From Myrica gale (Eukaryota; Streptophyta; Magnoliopsida; Fagales; Myricaceae), in assembly GCA_963930655.1 (NCBI GenBank), contig OZ005615.1:13472001-13536000 (forward strand): a DNA stretch of 64,000 nucleotides. The letters are read 5' to 3'. The notes under the pieces were generated by a model. The model had not been told where the DNA came from, ran no database searches, and saw only the letters and a program-made list of their open reading frames with translations. Made by a program: the position numbers and the translations under genes. Below are positions 1-11,713 of this stretch, piece after piece (the stretch's first letter is position 1; each line of letters opens with the position of its first letter).

Positions 1-561
1 TCGTCCTACCAATTGAATTGTCCTGGTCAATTACCCTTTTTTAAACAGTGTTGTTTTTTTTTTTTCTATCGAGGCCTTATCTAAAAGATTCGACATTATC
101 TTACTCTTATGGTTTGAGTTGTTTGACGTTGCCAGTCGTTCATTGTACGGGGACAAGAGGATAAGGATCTAGGGCTTGGGAGACGTCATGATCTCCATGC
201 GGCCGCCCCTATCTATATCCTATTCTCTATTAATACAATTTAAAGGTTTGGTCAATTTTTGTGTCAGAAAAAAGCTCTAATTTCTGATTTCGTAGCAATA
301 GAGTGACTTGGGGGGGGGGGGGGGGGGGGGGCACAGGTTAGGTAGGTATTGGCTAATTCAAACACCCAATGCCCAATTGGGTTGCGAGAATCATAGGAGA
401 CAAGAGCTCTAGTCAAATTTAAACCGACATTTTTCCTTCTCAGAAATCTGTTCATAAATCAAACTAGTGATCTAAGAAAAATTGCCAAAGAAAAAATATA
501 TGTTAATTTCCGACCACATACGTTGTCCCTTTGACCGTTCAAAACAGTATGTTAAGAGTTG
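1..561. other. Intergenic, no gene seen
   Basis: No exon with recognisable protein similarity was found on either strand. The stretch holds a 22-base poly-G run at 310-331. A short minus-strand open frame across that run encodes a proline tract and is an artefact of the homopolymer. The hAT element begins just after this stretch. Confidence 0.6.
310..331. repeat. Poly-G homopolymer (22 G)
   Basis: An uninterrupted run of 22 G bases on the plus strand. Runs of this length are unstable in cloning and sequencing, so the exact length is uncertain. Confidence 0.9.
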
Positions 562-780
562 TAGTAATATAGGGCGGTTCAATCCTGTGTAGGTATCGGT
601 TTTGGATAAAATCGGCACTTATACTGGATATGCCGGTTTTTTAAAAAATGACACCTACACTGTTAATGGCAAAAATCGGCCCTTAGCGTTTACGGTTTTA
701 GCGGTGGCGGTTTCCGATAATCCTATATTCATATTGAGCTAATTTTTTTAACATATTACGCACATAGAAAATATAAACTC

Positions 781-920
781 TACACTAATACAATCCAATC
801 TAAACTAATATAATCCAATCCAATCCAAAATCAATAATACAATCTAAACTAATACAATCCAATCCAAAATGAATAATCTAATCCAAACTAATATAATCCA
901 ATCCAAAATCAATAATCCAA
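781..920. repeat. AT-rich short tandem array inside hAT
   Basis: Imperfect repetition of a motif close to CTAATACAATCCAATCCAAAAT, with variable spacing, about five to six times. It lies between the transposase 3' end and the left terminus, where hAT elements often carry subterminal transposase-binding repeats. That role is inferred. Confidence 0.6.
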
Positions 921-1321
921 CCAGTTCAAGGCAAGAAACGGGAATGTATCTCCAATGAAATCAAGGCAAGAAAAACAAACTCTATATGCATAGTTACAAA
1001 AACAAATATAATATCTAATATGGAAAACAAAACCGAAAGAGAAGGTCCAACATAGTTACATTACTTACATAACCCAACAGTTAACATGGAAACAACAGTT
1101 AATCCAACACCTAAAGAGAATCTAAAAAGAGAAGGTGACTGCTAATGAAGTTCAACCAATTATATCAACCTACATTTGAGAAAGCAATCACCAAAATACA
1201 TCGAGATGGGTAAGTGGTAACTCCTCCAAAATCTTTATTCGCTCTCCGTCCCTAAGATGGGTAACTCTACAAAATACATTTAAATACACCAAGTTATAAT
1301 TTATAGAAATGAAAATATTAT

Positions 1322-3537
1322 TCAAAATAATAAACTAACAAAAGTCGAAATGAAATTACCCGAGTCAAGTGTATAAGTGTATGGATCTTCTGTCATATCG
1401 GAGGTCATGTCATCCTCCTCCTCCACAATAGGATCGCATCTCATCCAATTTTGAGCACAAATGAGACCTTCTGCAGTTCTTGGGGCCAAGGAATTTCGAA
1501 AGGGATCCAAGACTCGACCTCCAATGCTAAATACTAACTCAGAAGGTACAGTGGTAATGAGAATTGTCAACACGTCACGAGCTATGCGGGCAAGGATATG
1601 ATACTTAGACGAGTTAAGCCTCCACCAAAGTAAAATTTCAAATGAAAGAGACTTTGATTCCAGTGACTCTGATAAATATCTATCCACCTCAGATTTGGGG
1701 TTTGAAATTTGACTAACAGTCCTTATATGGTCAAACTCATCCTAATCTTCATTATCATCCAAAGTCACACTATCACCAACCTCACCAACACTATCATGGC
1801 AGCCACTGTTGTATTCCCCAAACAATCGTTCTAAAGTAGCCTTCACATTCAATATCATAGCTTCGCCTTCCACATCTCTCAATACTTTTTTAAACCAATA
1901 ATTCAGCACAACCATCTTGTTTCTCGGATCAAGCACCGCTGTAACAAATAGAAGTCTGTTCACTGTCATCAAATCACCCCAATACTTGTCGTACTTCGTT
2001 CTCATGCGGGATGCCATCTCCTTAAGCAAAGTGTCATTGCTAGAAGCATACTTGTCCAACTGCCTATGTATCTTAGCCAATTCCTCAAAGTAGACATTAG
2101 TTGTAGACACATTTGATCCTGACATTCTCACTGTTACTTCATAAAATAACTTCAAGAACTTCACAAAGTGGCGGATGTGTTCCCAATCATCGAGTGTGGG
2201 GGGGCCTAATCCTCTCCTTTCATGCCCCTCTTCGCCCAAATACAACATAAAGTGTCCGTCCTCTGATAACATCAACTCGAATGTCTCCTGATATTTTTCA
2301 GCCACATCCAACATCAAATAAGTTGAGTTCCAACGCATGCTAACATCAAGAGTCAAAAATTTCCCAAATCCAATCTCTTTAATCTGTACACATTTTTTAA
2401 ACGTGTCTAACCTTTGGGGTGATGACTTAACATACTTAACTATATTTCGAACCCTAGCAACTGAATTGTCAACATCTTTCAACCCTTCAGACACAATCAA
2501 ATTCAAAATATGTGCACAACATCTCAAGTGTAGGAATTCATGGCCATAAACAATCCTCCCTACATCTAGAGTATCTTTTTGCAACTGTCTTCTCTTTAAA
2601 TGGTCAATGACAGTGTCGTTAGAAAAGGCAGTGTCATTAGAGGAGACATTGTCAACTGTTATTGTAAGGATCCTTTGTATCCCCCAATCATTCATACAAT
2701 CTTCTAGTTCCTTAGCAATACTTACACCCTTATGATCTTGCACCCTCCTAAAAGACAAAATTCTCTTCTGTAAAGTCCAATTAACATCGATGAAGTGTCC
2801 AGTAACACACATATAATTGAAATTTTGAATCGATGTCCAAGTGTCTGTGGTAAAACACACTCTATACCCATTTGTTCGAATCAGATGCTTCAACTTATCT
2901 TTCTCCTTCAAATATAATTTCATGCAAAGCCTCATAATTGTTATCCTAGATGACATATTAAATCTAGGCTCCAGATAATGAATTAAATTCCTAAATCCTT
3001 ATTTCTGAACCACAATAAAAGGCATTTCATCAATAATTATCATCCTAGCAATAAGATCTTTAATAGTCTTCTCACATAACTTAGGAGTCACCCCCATTGT
3101 CCCAACATCAGACCCTGTTGACTTCTCAGCATCGTGGGTTAGGAACATTTGCCCAATATCTTACTGACCCCCTTTGTCCTTTTGAAAAATGGAAAAATAT
3201 TGTGATGTCTCCATAACCCCGATGTCTCATTCTTGTGATGAGCCATAAAATCTTTTTTACAATAATTGCATTTTACTTTAGGTGGATCAGAGTCAGATAC
3301 CTTGGTATAGTGCAGTCATACATCAAAAGGGTTCGAGTTCTTCCTCTTTTTGGTTTGAGGCCGTGGTGGTCGTCCACTTGTATCACCTCCACTCATTGGC
3401 CCAATTGTCTCTGAATCTGGTGTGGACCCAACAACTGGACATGACACCGAGGGTGACAATGACAAACCAGTACCACTACCACATGTGGTTGTATCTGACT
3501 TTGAATGTGGAGTGGTAGTGTCCATCTGCAAATACAA
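1322..3537 (-). pseudogene. hAT transposase pseudogene (RICESLEEPER/DAYSLEEPER-like, BED finger)
   Basis: The reading order on the minus strand matches plant Ac-like transposases. An N-terminal Ser/Thr-rich segment (3537-3319) leads into a BED-type zinc finger with the CNYC motif and a following His pair (about 3260-3200). A long catalytic RNase-H-like region follows (2956-1745, 404 residues without a stop). The C-terminal hATC dimerisation domain is at 1741-1322 and contains the segment VFSIGGRVLDPFRNSL. Damage: a TGA at 3316-3318 just before the zinc finger; a frameshift between the finger (frame of 3537) and the catalytic region (frame of 2956), near 3.15 kb; a TAA at 2999-3001; a TAG at 1742-1744. 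The hATC part is in the same frame as the catalytic part, separated only by the TAG. With four lesions it is not a functional gene. Confidence 0.85.
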
Positions 3538-3766
3538 ATTACTTAGAAATATTAAATATTGGACAAAGAATGGGAGCCAAGCAAGGAATTCTATTAAACA
3601 TCGTTATATGAAGAAACATCTCGAAAATTGCTCTCCAAATAGGGGACAATATATGGGCACATATTACCCACAACCTGGGAAGGTGAAGGCTGAGGATGCC
3701 AACTACCCTACAAAAGGAAAAAAATTAATTCAGAAGATAAGTGGCCCAGTTCGTTCACCTAAGGGA

Positions 3767-3900
3767 CTTGTTTTCGCATGACAAGTACTTCTACTGAGTT
3801 TAGTTGTCTTCTTCGTTGATGTGGATTGTGTTTGCTGAGTTTAGTTTTTCTAAAGGCTCCAATTACAAAATCTTGTTTTCGCATGACAAGTACTTCTACT
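3767..3900. repeat. 29 bp direct repeat pair
   Basis: An identical 29-base sequence that includes TTTTCGCATGACAAGTAC occurs at 3767-3795 and 3872-3900. It lies in the non-coding upstream part of the hAT element, 5' of the transposase on the minus strand. It probably arose by local duplication. Confidence 0.8.
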
Positions 3901-4400
3901 AGACATTGCGGATTAAGAACTTCTAGTGCTAATTACAGTTTGGATGAACAGAGCATCGCATGCAAACATTCTGCAGAAGTTTCAAACTGAAGTTGGCAAC
4001 TATTGTAATACCAAGAGCATCGCCACAACCATATTCTTTAAGCAACATATCGAACAGAAATCCATTAATATCAGCTAGCTAGCACCATTACCATATACAT
4101 GTTCAAAGACCAATGCTTTGAGCTGAACTTCCTTGTAGGAGTTAAATAAGATTACATTTCTTCAAACAATAAGATTTAAAAGTCATTGCTCTCTCACACG
4201 AATCACACCAAACGTAACACAACCCGAGCAACAAACCCGACTGCCCACTGCCCAGATCTAAAAGTCATCAACAACCTGAGCAACAAACCCAACTAAATTA
4301 AAGGCAGCACACAAAGCTAACCTGGCTCTTGGGTCACTGCTACTGTACGCCGAACGACAGGAGAGGGAGGGTCGGAAGGGAAGAGGAAGACAGGACTGGG

Positions 4401-4480
4401 CACTCGATCGGCGACTCGGCAGTGGGGCAGGGGGCAGAGGCACTCCGTCGGCGACTCGGCAGTGGGCAGGGGGCAGGGGC
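4401..4480. repeat. GC-rich tandem duplication, about 40 bp x 2
   Basis: Two adjacent units (4401-4440 and 4441-about 4479) share the core GGCGACTCGGCAGTGGG. The block sits about 110 bp inside the hAT right end, so it may be a subterminal transposase-binding or promoter region. Short open frames here are composition artefacts. Confidence 0.75.
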
Positions 4481-4606
4481 ACTTAGGGCTGGGAAATTGG
4501 GAATTGCCGAATGAGATTCGGGAGGAGAGGCACAGACGGTACCCCAAAAACCCGGTGCCGGTGCCACCGGATTTTCCCGGTGGCACTAAACATCCCTATA
4601 GTGATA

Positions 4607-5783
4607 TATGCCATTTAGCTCTAGCAATATCTACTCACACGTTTGGTATTTTAGAAAATTTATTAAAATTTAAAATTATTATGAATATTTGAGTGATATT
4701 TAAACCTTTATTTATATACATATAAAAATTATTAATTTGTATTAACGTGTAAAAAAGTAATATTGAATTATATTGATATACGTGTAAAAATAATATTAAA
4801 AATTAAATTTTATTTCTAAATTTTTAACCAAACAAATATATATACCTGCACCAATTATTTATGATTTCTTTAATTGTTTTATCGTTGTAATCTCTTTTGT
4901 TTCAAATATAATATTTAATGGTTTTAATAAAAACAAAGGCTCATATCAACGGAGTTGGTTGACTTTTAAGGATTTTAGGTCCTTTTAGAGGGTGTCTGGT
5001 GTCCACGTTAACATATTAGGATAGGCCTCGCCAACTAAGCTTATCTAGATCGACAAATTTGATATTGGATTAAAAAAAAAAAACTTAAAAAACACGTCGG
5101 TACAATGTTTGGGAGTCGAATCAATCTTTCAGGGAAGGCCACTATAGCTAACTCATTTCTTCGCAATTAGAGGCCAGAGCAGATTGGAAATATCTCGTCA
5201 AATCCTTGTAAAATGAGCATGTACACCAACCAAATACGATGGCTAGATATATATGCAATTTCTTGCTTATTGCTATGAAGTGATTTAGCTGTGGTTAGAT
5301 TCTTTGCTTTACCTGAGCTTGAGGGTAGGCTCTATTATTCTATTCCAATCTATCTGAGTTTTGCACTCGTCTCGAATGAATTGAAGGACATATTCGAATA
5401 AATTCCGAATAATATAAGTCGGTTTCGACAAGTTTGGAACGTTTCTTCGCCTGTCATGTCTTACTTTGATCGATTCTCACAATGTCTCTGCTCCAAAAAT
5501 GCTCAGACCTTTATTGAGCTTCTTAAGAAAACAGATTCCAGCCAGGGGGCTAGAAGAGTTCAACCGTAGGTGGGGCAAAGGAAGATTTAAACGAACATGT
5601 TTTACACGCAAAGGCTTTCACGAATCGGATTCAATCTAGTATTCCACATGCTAAAGATCTCTCAAAAAAGAGCTCTAGTCAATTGTTGAATCAACAAGAA
5701 GACAATGCAATTTCTCCCGATCCAGCTTAATGAACCCCATTTAAATTTATAGGTTACTAGTCCACTAGTCTAAATATTTGTTT
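4607..5783. other. AT-rich intergenic, nothing recognised
   Basis: No exon, terminal repeat pair or RNA gene could be supported. The first 250 bases are very AT-rich with irregular TTTAAA/TATAAA motifs. Confidence 0.5.
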
Positions 5784-6290
5784 TCAGAAACGTCTTTTAA
5801 TCGAGAGAAACTCGATGACCAAAGTCCCTCCCAGAAGAAGAAAAAAAGTCCAAACAATGTTCTTTTTTTCAAGAACTTTTACCAGTATACCAATGGAAAA
5901 ATAATACATTTGAAGCCAAAGAAGACAAAGAACGCAGACAAATAAACGCAAGAAAATGAGCGATGTGGGGAAGATGATTGTTGAGAATTTAAATGATTGA
6001 GATGAAACCCAACTGCCCACCTTCCCCAGATTGATCTTGCAGGAAACTCTTTCGGAAACAGAGTGCACTGATCATTGCACAAAGCCGATACACACAATCC
6101 CTGCTTTGAATAATAAGATACATGTTTTATTTCAAAGGAAAATCTATATCGAATCGGCAAAAACCCTAAGAGAGATGGGGAAAGAGATGCTCGTGAGCGC
6201 ATCGGCCAGTAGTGGCCAGTGGGGAAGGAGAAAGTTCGGCGAATGTGTATATATAGGTGAGAATACAGGTGACGACTAGGGTTTCAGAAC
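5784..6290 (-). promoter_or_regulatory. Promoter-like segment with orphan leader
   Basis: Read on the minus strand there is an AAACCCTAG telo-box (6276-6284), a TATATATA box (6248-6255), then a pyrimidine-rich leader and a TTAGGGTTTT box (about 6160-6169). This order is common at plant genes for translation or mitochondrial proteins. Two overlapping open frames follow (6202-5879, 107 codons; 6068-5784, 94 codons), but I recognise no product. The segment may be the 5' end of an unrecognised gene or a transposed promoter fragment. Similarity search and RNA reads would decide. Confidence 0.3.
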
Positions 6291-6440
6291 TGAAATTACT
6301 AAAGAAACCTTTTGAGAAATAGATGAGCCATGGGTTCTGCGCGTACTGTAGACTTGGAGCGGGTACATTGACCCGGCCTCTGCAAAAGAATCCCAGACCC
6401 GGTTCTCAATGCAGTGTGTTCCGGGTCTCTAAAAAAAAAG

Positions 6441-6740
6441 GTTACGCTCGTTTTCTACAATTTTTTATAATTTAAATATATTCGCAAAATTAACATATTC
6501 AGAATTTAAACATAAACACCAATACATTTTACATAATCTCCAACAACTTTTTATTTTTTTATTCAACATAAATTTTCTCTCTATACTTTTTTCACATGAC
6601 TCCAATACTTTTTTATTAAACAATTACATCAAATCATTTTTCTCTTCACTTTACATAAACACTAATAAAACATTATTCAATATAAATATTCACAACTTCT
6701 CTACAATTCTATTTATGGTAAAATTTTAGAGAAGTATTTT
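6441..6740 (-). mobile_element. MITE, inverted relative of 40561-40866
   Basis: About 300 AT-rich bases match the reverse complement of 40561-40866 along most of their length. Shared blocks include ATAAACACCAATACATTTTAC and TCTTCACTTTACATAAACAC. The outer ends are diverged, so the boundaries are approximate. There is no coding capacity. A non-autonomous DNA transposon family is inferred from the two dispersed copies. Confidence 0.7.
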
Positions 6741-7493
6741 ATATCACGTATTATTATTATTATATTTTGTTCTAATCAGTCCATTCATTCTTCTCTATTT
6801 TTTTCTCTTAAATAATACAAATTTATACAAATTTAATTAAAAAGCTCTGTTTAATACTTAACCAAGTAGCTTAAAAGAAATAACGATAAACTCTAATTCT
6901 GATTCTAGGCCAAAGTCAGTATGAAGGGTTTCGGAATTTGGTGGTTTCAGCTTAAAATAGATCGATATAGGGGCTTCCCAAGCAACTTCGGACTTATCTT
7001 TTATCAAATAAGTAGATTTCTGAAGCGAAGCAAATCTTTGGCACTCATCTTTCTTGTATAAAAGATTATCACGTAATTTCTTTGTGCTGTATTATTTGTT
7101 ATGCTTATGTTATTATAGTGTATTAATAGTGATGGTATTTAAACTTTAAGCACATTATCACAAGCTGAAGTACTACTTTATATATATATCAGAAATCTTA
7201 AAGATTCCCAAAAATAAATGTTTTCTCACAACAGAAAAATATAAAAGAAAATCTAAAGTTTTCCAACACTTCTTACCAGAAAAACTCGATAGGAGCAAAA
7301 ACAGGGGAGAGTACATACACATAAATTAAGAAAACGAGGGGGTCTGGAGAAATAAAAACGAGCCTAAAACACCAAAAGCCACTGTTTCTGTTCTCACACG
7401 GTTATTTCCAGTAACAATTTCACTTCCACTTCATGACTGTAAGAAGATGCAAGCCCAAAACCAAATATCACAATGTGAAAACGACGGTGCAGC
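6741..7493. other. Intergenic 3' of profilin
   Basis: AT-rich sequence with no gene recognised. The part next to 7494 is expected to be the profilin 3' untranslated region on the minus strand. Confidence 0.5.
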
Positions 7494-9485
7494 CTACAGC
7501 CCCTGGTCAATCAGGTAGTCCCCCAACCTCTCAACAATCATATTACACTGTCCGGGAGTCAAAGGTTCATCATATATACCGAAGATCAAAGCTTGGCTGG
7601 TTTTCTTCACAGTGATCCCACCAGCGCCCTACAAATTGAGAGCATCCACAGTATAAATAACGGATGCAAGAAAATATATATATTTCAGGCCGCTGCAGTT
7701 ACAAGAATAAATGGAAAGATTTTCCATCTCAAGTACACACCACTCATATGAAATGTTATTAACCATTTTGCTTTCAAATCCGTTCCATCATCACATCATT
7801 GAGCACTGTAAAACTCTCCTTTAATATTAAACACGCCAGTATTCTGTGTCTTCAAGTCCTCCGCTTCTCCTAAAAATTTTATTCTGCTCCTTTTTCTCCG
7901 TATATCCTTCAGTAAAATCCATATCGTGGAAGACAGTTTGGACTTGTTAATAGACCCAATCATGCACAAGGGCAGTCATTTTTTGACAAAACTTGCTATA
8001 GCTTCTAGGAAAGTAAAAGTAAAGGTGAAGGAATTCCGTTTCCATGTGGTGGTGTCCTTGTCTGTGCATGCAAGAGACTGTTGTCAATCGGGACAACAGC
8101 GACTACATCAAATATATTTAGGAATTAGGACAACAAGAAGAATCTTGCTATTGAAAAGAAACATTGCAAAAAAAAAAAAAACAAGTTACAGACAAAGGGG
8201 AGAAAAGAAAGGATCAACAGTGCTTAAAACACCTTCACATGAGTAAGAGCTACTACCTTTAAATCAACATAAGAAACAAGAACATCACTGCCATCAATCA
8301 TCACCCATTATACGAAAAAAATATTCCGAAGAAAAAAACAGAGAAAAAGGAGAATTGATGAGTTCAAAGCACCTTCTTTCCACGAATAACAGCTCCAGCT
8401 TCTCCCTGGATGACCATGTACTTTATGCCACCAAGATGTAACCCAGTTGGGGCAAGAGTGCCAGGTTCATCAAAATCTTTCACGATGGCAGCAATTTCTT
8501 CAGGCTTGAACTGCATATAGACGAGCAGAAATATCTCACTATTATTGTTTGCGCTATGTTCTAGCATTATATATACCGGGAAAAGAAAGCAAAAGATAGG
8601 AAGAGCATTTAATATTCAAAAACCAGAAATAATGAAGAACCAGAAAGGAGAAAGTTCAAAAGTACAGAATATGAAGTTTTGCATCATATGTCAATTTTTA
8701 CTAAGTCAATGCACCATCAGATTCTTATAGATTTGTATGAAAATGCTTTCGGTGGAAAGCTTACCATTTCTTCATTTCAAACAGTTTTTTTAGACCAATG
8801 TATTGCCATACAATTCAAAACCCATTTTTTTCCATCTCAAAGCAAAATAAAAGCTAATTCATAGCAGGGAAAACTAATGCAATACGAAAAACTATTACAT
8901 CTAAGAATGTCTTCCCCATCGGACCTATCCTCAGCAGCCAAACACAGCTTAAACTAAATTTTTGGCAATTTCCGAATCCGAAACCAAAATTCAACAGGCA
9001 GTTACATATTCAACCGCATGATATAAAGTTCACCGAAATGGATCGTAGAACAGCAGATCCTCCAAGAACAATTAAAGATTGGATAGATCAAACATCAATA
9101 AAACAAAAACAGAAGGAAAATGCTCTATTTGACTCGGTATAAACACATTTCCAGAGAATTTTCCAGGGAAATCCAGCAAAGCCAAATGGACCAATCCACC
9201 GAGCAGATCAATTAGACATGCTAAAAAATAAAAATCACAAAATTATCTCAGAGAGGACAAATGGGTAACTAAATCACTAGATCTAAGGGAATTCTAAAAA
9301 ACAAATAAATAAATCGATTAATTGATTGATTACATGACAAAATGGAAGGTAGGAGAGAATACCTGAGGGAAGCTGGAGCTCTGAGCCCAGACACTACCGT
9401 CGTGGCCGATGATAGCCGCGGCGGTGAGGTGCTGGGCTTCGATCTCGCACATCAGGTGCTCATCAACGTAGGTTTGCCACGACAT
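7494..9485 (-). CDS. Profilin (3 exons, 131 aa)
   Basis: Profilin is a small cytosolic protein that binds monomeric actin, poly-proline ligands such as formins, and phosphoinositides, and so tunes actin polymerisation. Plant profilins are 131-134 residues and many are pollen or food allergens. Exons on the minus strand: 9363-9485 (41 codons, starting [13 protein letters not shown]), 8373-8510 (46 codons) and 7494-7628 (44 codons plus TAG). All introns are GT-AG and phase 0. The two introns (852 and 744 bp) fall at the positions usual for plant profilins. Conserved features visible: the N-terminal Trp/Tyr of the poly-proline site, the [12 protein letters not shown] segment, the [12 protein letters not shown] strand, and the C-terminal [19 protein letters not shown] actin/poly-proline helix. 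The length exactly fits the family and there are no breaks, so the gene looks functional. Confidence 0.95.
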
Positions 9486-9620
9486 CTTGATTTCCTTTGC
9501 TTTGGTCTAAATGCTGACTTCTTCAAATCCTATTCTTATACGCCCGTGTGAAATTTTCTGGTTCAAAGAAGAGAAGTATAAATAGTGGCCGAGCGAGATT
9601 GCCCGGGGGGGATATGGTGG
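9486..9620 (-). promoter_or_regulatory. Profilin core promoter and 5' leader
   Basis: On the minus strand a TATTTATA box lies at 9577-9584, about 92 bp upstream of the ATG. The leader is A/G-rich near the start codon with AAG before ATG, a good plant context. A GC-rich stretch lies just upstream of the box. Confidence 0.5.
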
Positions 9621-9687
9621 GGCCCACTGGGGAGGACCGTTATGATGAGGAACCGGTGATATTCTCTGAGCCGTACCTTTCATACAT

Positions 9688-9912
9688 TTGGGCTGCGTTT
9701 GCATGTAAAATTTTCTCCAAAATTTTATCTCTCTCCTAATAAAATACTCCAATATAATCTCTTTCTCTCCCATAAAAAAATATAAAAAATTACAAAAATT
9801 ATAAAAATTATAAAAATTATAAACTATTACCTCTCTCTTCACTTTTTCACTAAACTCAATACCAACACTAAACTCAATACCAAAAATTTTACCACACAAA
9901 CCCACCCTTACT
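9688..9912. mobile_element. MITE, Tourist/Harbinger-like (copy A)
   Basis: The ends are imperfect inverted repeats: GGCTGCGTTTGCATGTAAAATTTT on the left against a right end that reads inward as GGGTGGGTTTGTGTGGTAAAATTTT. The AT-rich interior (ACAAAAATTATAAAAATTATAAA) is shared with 13298-13499 in the same orientation. The GGGNNCGTTTG type of terminus is typical of PIF/Harbinger-derived MITEs. No clean 3 bp duplication is left. It sits about 100 bp upstream of the profilin TATA box. Confidence 0.6.
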
Positions 9913-10632
9913 GAATGAGTGCCGTCCACGTTCGGATAGGAGGAGGGGTTTGTGTACGTACGGACACGTGGTTGCTTCGTTCTTTCCTCGATCGTTGTTT
10001 GAGCTTTGTGGAATGTGGATCCCACGTGAGTTGAGAGGACAATTCTAAAGGGTCCCTTCAAAAACATAGGCCATGACATCCTGATTAATTCTTGAGTTTG
10101 TTTAGAATTGGATCACAGATCATTTGAGGTGTCTGCTAGATCATATGTATTTTAAAATAGAGAATGTTTTTAAATTTTAAAAAAATTTATAAACTAAATT
10201 AAATATAGTCACTTGTCATATTAAGGGAATTAAGATACTATCTAATTTTCTGTCTCATTAACATAATTCGAAAAGATAGACATAATTGATATACCATATT
10301 ATAGGGCTTAAGTTGTCTTAAATTTTACATGAAAAATATTAAATAATATAAAATTCACTTATTATATTTATATCTCTAAATTGCATAAAGTAAAATAAGT
10401 ACAAAATATCTTAATATGAAGTTGGGTTGCATAACATTGACATGAAAAGTTGCAATTGGAGACGTTCATAAAAGATTGGTTAATCATATCTTTTGATCTA
10501 ATACGGCCCACACGCAATCCGAAATTGTACCTTATCATGGGTAGATTTTCTATGCAAGTCCATGGGCTTTGGCGCTAAACCTTTTGGGGCGTTTGGATTT
10601 ATTGTGACAAGCGCGTTGTATCAGCGAGACAC
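9913..10632. other. Intergenic, AT-rich
   Basis: No gene, RNA or element boundary could be supported on either strand. Confidence 0.5.
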
Positions 10633-11429
10633 GCAATGACCCTTCAGAGTTCAGATGCAGCCTTTCTGAAGTCCTCAATGTTGATAAACATTGCCGCTAA
10701 TTCGTATATTTTTTGTGCTGCAAAAATTAAAGTGAAAGAGGATAAAGTAAATCCGATGGTTCATATATGTTACCCACTTAATATTCATTCAGAACCCTAG
10801 ATTTCAAGAGTGCCCTGTAATTTTTCCAATCCAGTGTAGTACAAACTTAATACGTATCTTGATGGAAGATTGGTCTCTCATGAGAATAACTAGGTGGATC
10901 ATGTCCCTGCTTCACGCCAGTATAAAGCAGTTCGAGTTTCAATTCTTAAGAAAAAGCTTTTATTTAAGTGGTTTCTCTCTTTTCTTTCGGAAGTGATTGA
11001 CGTTCGCCTACCGAATATAATATTATTATTTTACACTGCTGGTAGGCCCCATTTGGGACCCACCAACAGTGAAATTCGGTAGGCGAAAGCCATTCATTTC
11101 CCTTTTCTTTTTTCCCGCTCAATGAAATTTTATTAGAGGAGGAAGTACAGTAAGCTTTCTTCGGGAGCAGCTACAAATACAAGAACAATCAACCGATAAG
11201 TTTGTTTTTAGCGGTTCGCGTTTTTACTTGAACAACTCACAGTTAAACAATCAGCTAATGTAGTACATAGGGTCAGGCAGCTTGAATGTCCGATTGCCAG
11301 GATGATGCCCCAGGAGGTCGCTCCACTGGTCGCCAATGTTCCCAATAATTTTGTACCCCCCACTCTTCTCAAGTTTCTTCCTCTTGACTTACCCTGCAAT
11401 AACCAACAATATTGTCTTTTTTACCATGC
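10633..11429. repeat. Segmental duplication, copy 1
   Basis: This block is nearly identical to 16852-17548 in direct orientation. It contains the 3' exon of an acid phosphatase and its downstream flank. Copy 1 carries a 114 bp hairpin insertion (10988-11101) absent from copy 2 and lacks about 50 bp of exon sequence that copy 2 keeps. Upstream flanks differ completely (intergenic here, copia sequence at copy 2). Confidence 0.9.
10988..11101. mobile_element. 114 bp hairpin MITE with 9 bp target duplication
   Basis: Terminal inverted repeats of about 28 bp with four mismatches contain a perfect TTCGCCTACCGAAT inverted pair. The insertion is flanked by perfect 9 bp direct repeats, cttttcttt at 10979-10987 and 11102-11110. 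Copy 2 of the surrounding duplication has no insertion, so the empty site is visible within this window. A 9 bp duplication fits the Mutator superfamily. Confidence 0.8.
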
Positions 11430-11713
11430 ATGTCTGTCAAAAATAAACTGAAAATTAAAGAGGATTCCGCTAAACTTTTTTTGTTTGGTTTATCTTTTCT
11501 TACTTGAGTATGAGCTTTTCCCAAGTGTGGAATCCAACATGCTTTAGGTTAGTCTCTGTGACCTCTCTCTGCGATTCTGCTCTTCCCGTTAAGAACACGA
11601 CCTTGATCCCCAAAGATAACAGCTTCTTGTACAGCATCAGAGTCTCCGGCAATGCCGGTGCTTTCCCTTTGGGGACCCATGCTTTGAATAACGTGGAATT
11701 ATAGGGCTCCGCC
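11251..11713 (-). pseudogene. Acid phosphatase (HAD class B / VSP-like) 3' fragment, copy 1
   Basis: Plant acid phosphatases of the vegetative-storage-protein family end in a very conserved block. Here the minus strand encodes GNIGDQWSDLLGHHPGNR and then KLPDPMYYIS plus stop in the last exon (about 11396 down to 11251). An upstream exon (11713-11504) encodes ALPETLMLYKKLLSLGIKVV followed by FLTGRAESQRE, which is HAD motif II (Thr before GR). Damage: compared with copy 2 the last exon has lost about 50 bp at its 5' end, which shifts the frame. The first exon with the catalytic DXDXT motif is not found upstream, where the nearest material is intergenic DNA and a retroposon. It is therefore a truncated pseudogene. 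Confidence 0.8.

Larger units (their letters stand above)
570..4598 (-). mobile_element. hAT DNA transposon, decayed, full length
   Basis: The left end reads TAGGGCGGTTC from 570. The right end, read inward on the minus strand, is TAGGGATGTTT. The first ten terminal bases match at eight positions. The flanks carry an 8 bp target-site duplication with one difference: tagtaata at 562-569 and tagtgata at 4599-4606. An 8 bp duplication is the hAT hallmark. Inside lies a broken transposase on the minus strand (1322-3537). Subterminal DNA has typical hAT structure: a 22-base hairpin at 4563-4584 with 8 bp arms, a GC-rich tandem duplication near 4.4 kb, and an AT-rich array of TAATCCAATCCAAA-like units at about 781-920. 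I infer an old insertion that can no longer move by itself. Confidence 0.85.

Noticed and set aside
264..455. Proline-rich minus-strand peptide
   Set aside because: Its proline tract is the translation of the poly-G homopolymer. There is no other support.
7926..8246. 106-codon plus-strand frame inside profilin intron
   Set aside because: It is antisense to an intron of a well-supported gene, Lys-rich and without similarity.
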